Of a DNA stretch of 64,000 nt, positions 62,528-64,000 are shown piece by piece (the first letter of the stretch is position 1; each line of letters opens with the position of its first letter). The position numbers were made by a program, and so were the translations under genes. This DNA comes from Anammoximicrobium sp964409865. GTDB lineage: Bacteria; Planctomycetota; Planctomycetia; Pirellulales; Pirellulaceae. Location: NCBI GenBank assembly GCA_964409865.1, contig CAYPGE010000002.1, forward strand, positions 1 to 64,000, read 5' to 3'. The notes below the pieces were generated by a model. The model had not been told where the DNA came from. It saw only the letters and a program-made list of their open reading frames with translations, and searched no databases.

Positions 62528-63025
62528 TCAAAACGGCAAGTTATCCTCCGACGGCGGAGCCGCCGCACTCGGCGTTGGGGTTCCACCGTTGCTGCGGGGC
62601 GGCGTCGTTTCGGCATAAGACGCCCGGCTGCTGTACTCCGACTCGTCGTAGGTAGTCGGATCTCGCCGGCTGTCCGGGGCCTGGTGCGAGGAACCGGACC
62701 GGCTCCCCAGCATCTGCATCCGCTCTCCGACGACCCGCAACCTGGAATACTTCTGCCCCTCCTTCTCCCAAGTGTCCAGCTTCAGACGGCCTTCGATGAA
62801 GATCGGCGAACCTTTGCTCAAGTACTCGCTGGCAACCTCAGCCGTCCGTCCCCATAAGGTTACGTCGACGAAGGTCGTCTCTTCAACCCACTCGCCAGCT
62901 TGGTTCTTTCGACGATCGTTAATCGCCATCCCAACTTCGGTCACCGCCAATCCACTTTGCGTGTACTTCAATTCGATGTCGCGCGTCAAGTTGCCAAGCA
63001 GGACTACACGATTGTAACTGGCCAT
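62528..63025 (-). CDS. ssb: single-stranded DNA-binding protein
   Basis: A 165-aa SSB from the ATG at 63025 (GAGGGCGAAAGC upstream). OB fold at residues 1-105: MASYNRVVLLGNLTRDIEL, VTEVGMAINDRR, TTFVDVTLWGRTAEVASEYL and SPIFIEGRLKLDTW. A Ser/Thr/Pro-rich linker leads to the acidic tip SEDNLPF, the docking site for replication and repair partners. It sits between rpsF and rplI as in many bacteria; the usual rpsR (S18) between ssb and rplI is missing here. Confidence 0.96.
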   Translation of the reverse strand: MASYNRVVLLGNLTRDIELKYTQSGLAVTEVGMAINDRRKNQAGEWVEETTFVDVTLWGRTAEVASEYLSKGSPIFIEGRLKLDTWEKEGQKYSRLRVVGERMQMLGSRSGSSHQAPDSRRDPTTYDESEYSSRASYAETTPPRSNGGTPTPSAAAPPSEDNLPF

Positions 63026-63084
63026 GCTTTCGCCCTCATGTTGCAAGTGAACTGAAACCGAGCCTGCTCCTCACTTCCAGCCGT

Positions 63085-63555
63085 CTAGCGATCTTCCGCC
63101 TCGACGTCCTCTTCCTCCGCCCCTTCCTCGGGTACCCATTCGCCACCTACCGCCTCGGCCCCCGCGTCTTCCTCTTCCGCAGGTTTGACCGTCACCGTTT
63201 CTTCGACCGGCCGCGGCAGGAGCCGCTCGCCCTTGGCGTGCGCCACGAGCGTGTCCACCAACCGCGGGTCGACGCGCAGGGTGAGACTGCGGACGATGTC
63301 ATCTTCCAGGCGGCAAGCGCGATTGAACTCCGTCAATTTCGTGCTTTCCAGCCGGAAGTAAGACAGCCAGTACGTGCCCTTGCGGTGGCCTTTGATCGGG
63401 AAGGCCAACTTCTGCTCGTTCCACAAACGGCTGACGAGCATTTCTCCGCCGCAATTGCTGACCATCTTGGTGATCTTGCTGCCCACTCCAGCCGGATCGC
63501 GCGCGTAGCTGTTGGAGTCATAGATCAACATGCATTCGTAAACGTTCTGAGCCAA
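63085..63555 (-). CDS. rpsF: 30S ribosomal protein S6
   Basis: A 156-aa S6. The start is a TTG at 63555, with GGGAGACACGCC upstream; there is no ATG alternative with homology. The S6 fold is seen in VYECMLIYDSN, NEQKLAFPIKGHRKGTYWLSYF and RACRLEDDIVRSLTLRVD. About 50 C-terminal residues are strongly acidic (EEGAEEEDVEAEDR), a longer tail than in most S6 proteins. Known role: it binds S18 and 16S rRNA in the platform of the small subunit. First ribosomal gene of the local cluster, 15 bp after pth. Confidence 0.95.
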   Translation of the reverse strand: MAQNVYECMLIYDSNSYARDPAGVGSKITKMVSNCGGEMLVSRLWNEQKLAFPIKGHRKGTYWLSYFRLESTKLTEFNRACRLEDDIVRSLTLRVDPRLVDTLVAHAKGERLLPRPVEETVTVKPAEEEDAGAEAVGGEWVPEEGAEEEDVEAEDR

Positions 63556-63570
63556 AGGCGTGTCTCCCTG

Positions 63571-64000
63571 TCACTGTCCGATGCCGTTGTACTGATTCAT
63601 ACAGAATTCCGTGCCGTGCAGGACCCAGTCCTGCAACGCTTGAACCGCCGTCGCAATCGCTGCGTCGACCGCTTTTCGTTCTTCCGCCGTGAACTTGCTC
63701 AACACAAAGTCCGCCGGGTCCCACTGCGGTGGAGGCGTTCCGATGCCAATCCTCAGTCTTGGAAACTCCTCGGTGCCCAACCGCTGAATAATGTCCTGTA
63801 AGCCTTTTTGGCCGCCGGCCGAGCCCCGCGCTCGAAAGCGCAATCTCGCCAACGGCAGATTAAAGTCGTCACAGGCGACGATCAAGTCCTCGTTGTCGAT
63901 CTTGTGAAAATCCCGCGCCGGCTGGACGCTGGCGCCACTGCAGTTCATGTAAGTCAGCGGACACAACAGAAGGACTTTCTGGCCTCCGATGTCCACATCC
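63571..64000 (-). CDS. pth: peptidyl-tRNA hydrolase, 5' end outside the window
   Basis: The C-terminal 142 or so residues of Pth, which frees tRNA from peptidyl-tRNA drop-off products. The frame is open through the window edge, so the start is missing. Visible motifs: VLLLCPLTYMNCSG (catalytic-site Met-Asn), LIVACDDFNLPLARLRFRARG (Asp of the active site), RLGTEEFPRLRIGIG and the C-terminal FSxFE-equivalent VLSKFTAEE. The segment usually reading GGHNGL is GGQKGL here, replacing two substrate-contacting residues. It is probably co-transcribed with rpsF. Confidence 0.92.
   Translation of the reverse strand, partial: DVDIGGQKVLLLCPLTYMNCSGASVQPARDFHKIDNEDLIVACDDFNLPLARLRFRARGSAGGQKGLQDIIQRLGTEEFPRLRIGIGTPPPQWDPADFVLSKFTAEERKAVDAAIATAVQALQDWVLHGTEFCMNQYNGIGQ

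Noticed and set aside
1..64000. tRNA, rRNA or riboswitch genes
   Set aside because: No cloverleaf-like sequence with a TTCGAAT-type arm and no recognisable riboswitch core was seen by reading; a covariance-model search was not possible here.

Overview
The window is high-GC bacterial chromosome that looks planctomycetal (Pirellulales-like). The supporting signs are an active-site-Cys sulfatase, two Tat-exported Gfo/Idh/MocA oxidoreductases, several very large secreted proteins of unclear function, a fragment with the autotransporter-associated beta-strand repeat, a Cys-rich secreted protein, and a ribosomal protein L9 with a basic N-terminal extension. This assignment rests on gene content and family resemblance only. 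No rRNA, tRNA, transposase, integrase or CRISPR array was seen.

Layout. 0-5.7 kb: one end of a Tad (Flp) pilus locus, with TadE- and TadG-like pseudopilins on + and a TPR lipoprotein, an OmpA-like protein and a CpaC/RcpA secretin on -. 6.2-10.2 kb: a 1310-aa secreted protein. 10.2-13 kb: a RelE/ParE-like toxin-antitoxin pair, a small lineage-type protein and asnS. 13-18 kb: an autotransporter-repeat fragment, two Gfo/Idh/MocA paralogues, a decayed copy of the small protein and a sialidase. 18.3-22.4 kb: an Hsp70 homologue, a PolB-like 3'-5' exonuclease and pepT. 22.7-33.4 kb: polysaccharide-oriented secreted proteins (putative glycosidase, sulfatase, beta-propeller/FN3 protein, SMP-30 lactonase) and a membrane spermidine-synthase-like protein. 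33.5-43 kb: STAS protein, glgC, Cys-rich secreted protein, MFS permease and an HlyD-ABC-FtsX-FtsX exporter. 43-49 kb: a CbiX-type chelatase with a Cys-rich tail, a 1445-aa acyl-CoA-dehydratase-activase-type protein, and a PAP2-like membrane protein. 49-54 kb: a decay zone in which a glycogen phosphorylase sits between truncated CheB, histidine-kinase, response-regulator and FHA fragments. 54-57.9 kb: a lower-GC patch with a NodU-type carbamoyltransferase, a small membrane protein and a formyltransferase-fold enzyme. 58-64 kb: a core replication/translation cluster, pth-rpsF-ssb-rplI-dnaB, followed by a secreted putative glycosidase.

The most distinctive structural signal is non-coding. At least six kinds of palindromic or inverted-repeat element lie between genes, often touching a stop codon (15263, 22431, 33827, 43488). 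One family recurs at 2085 and 33863, another at 11321 and 43488, and a third at 15263 and 22431. The copy at 43488 supplies the last codons of the dehydratase-activase gene.

The strongest candidate for an acquired or little-described gene set is the 54-57.9 kb patch, whose left edge runs into broken regulatory genes. I do not see a complete, clearly new defence or biosynthetic system, and the inferences are marked as such in the entries.
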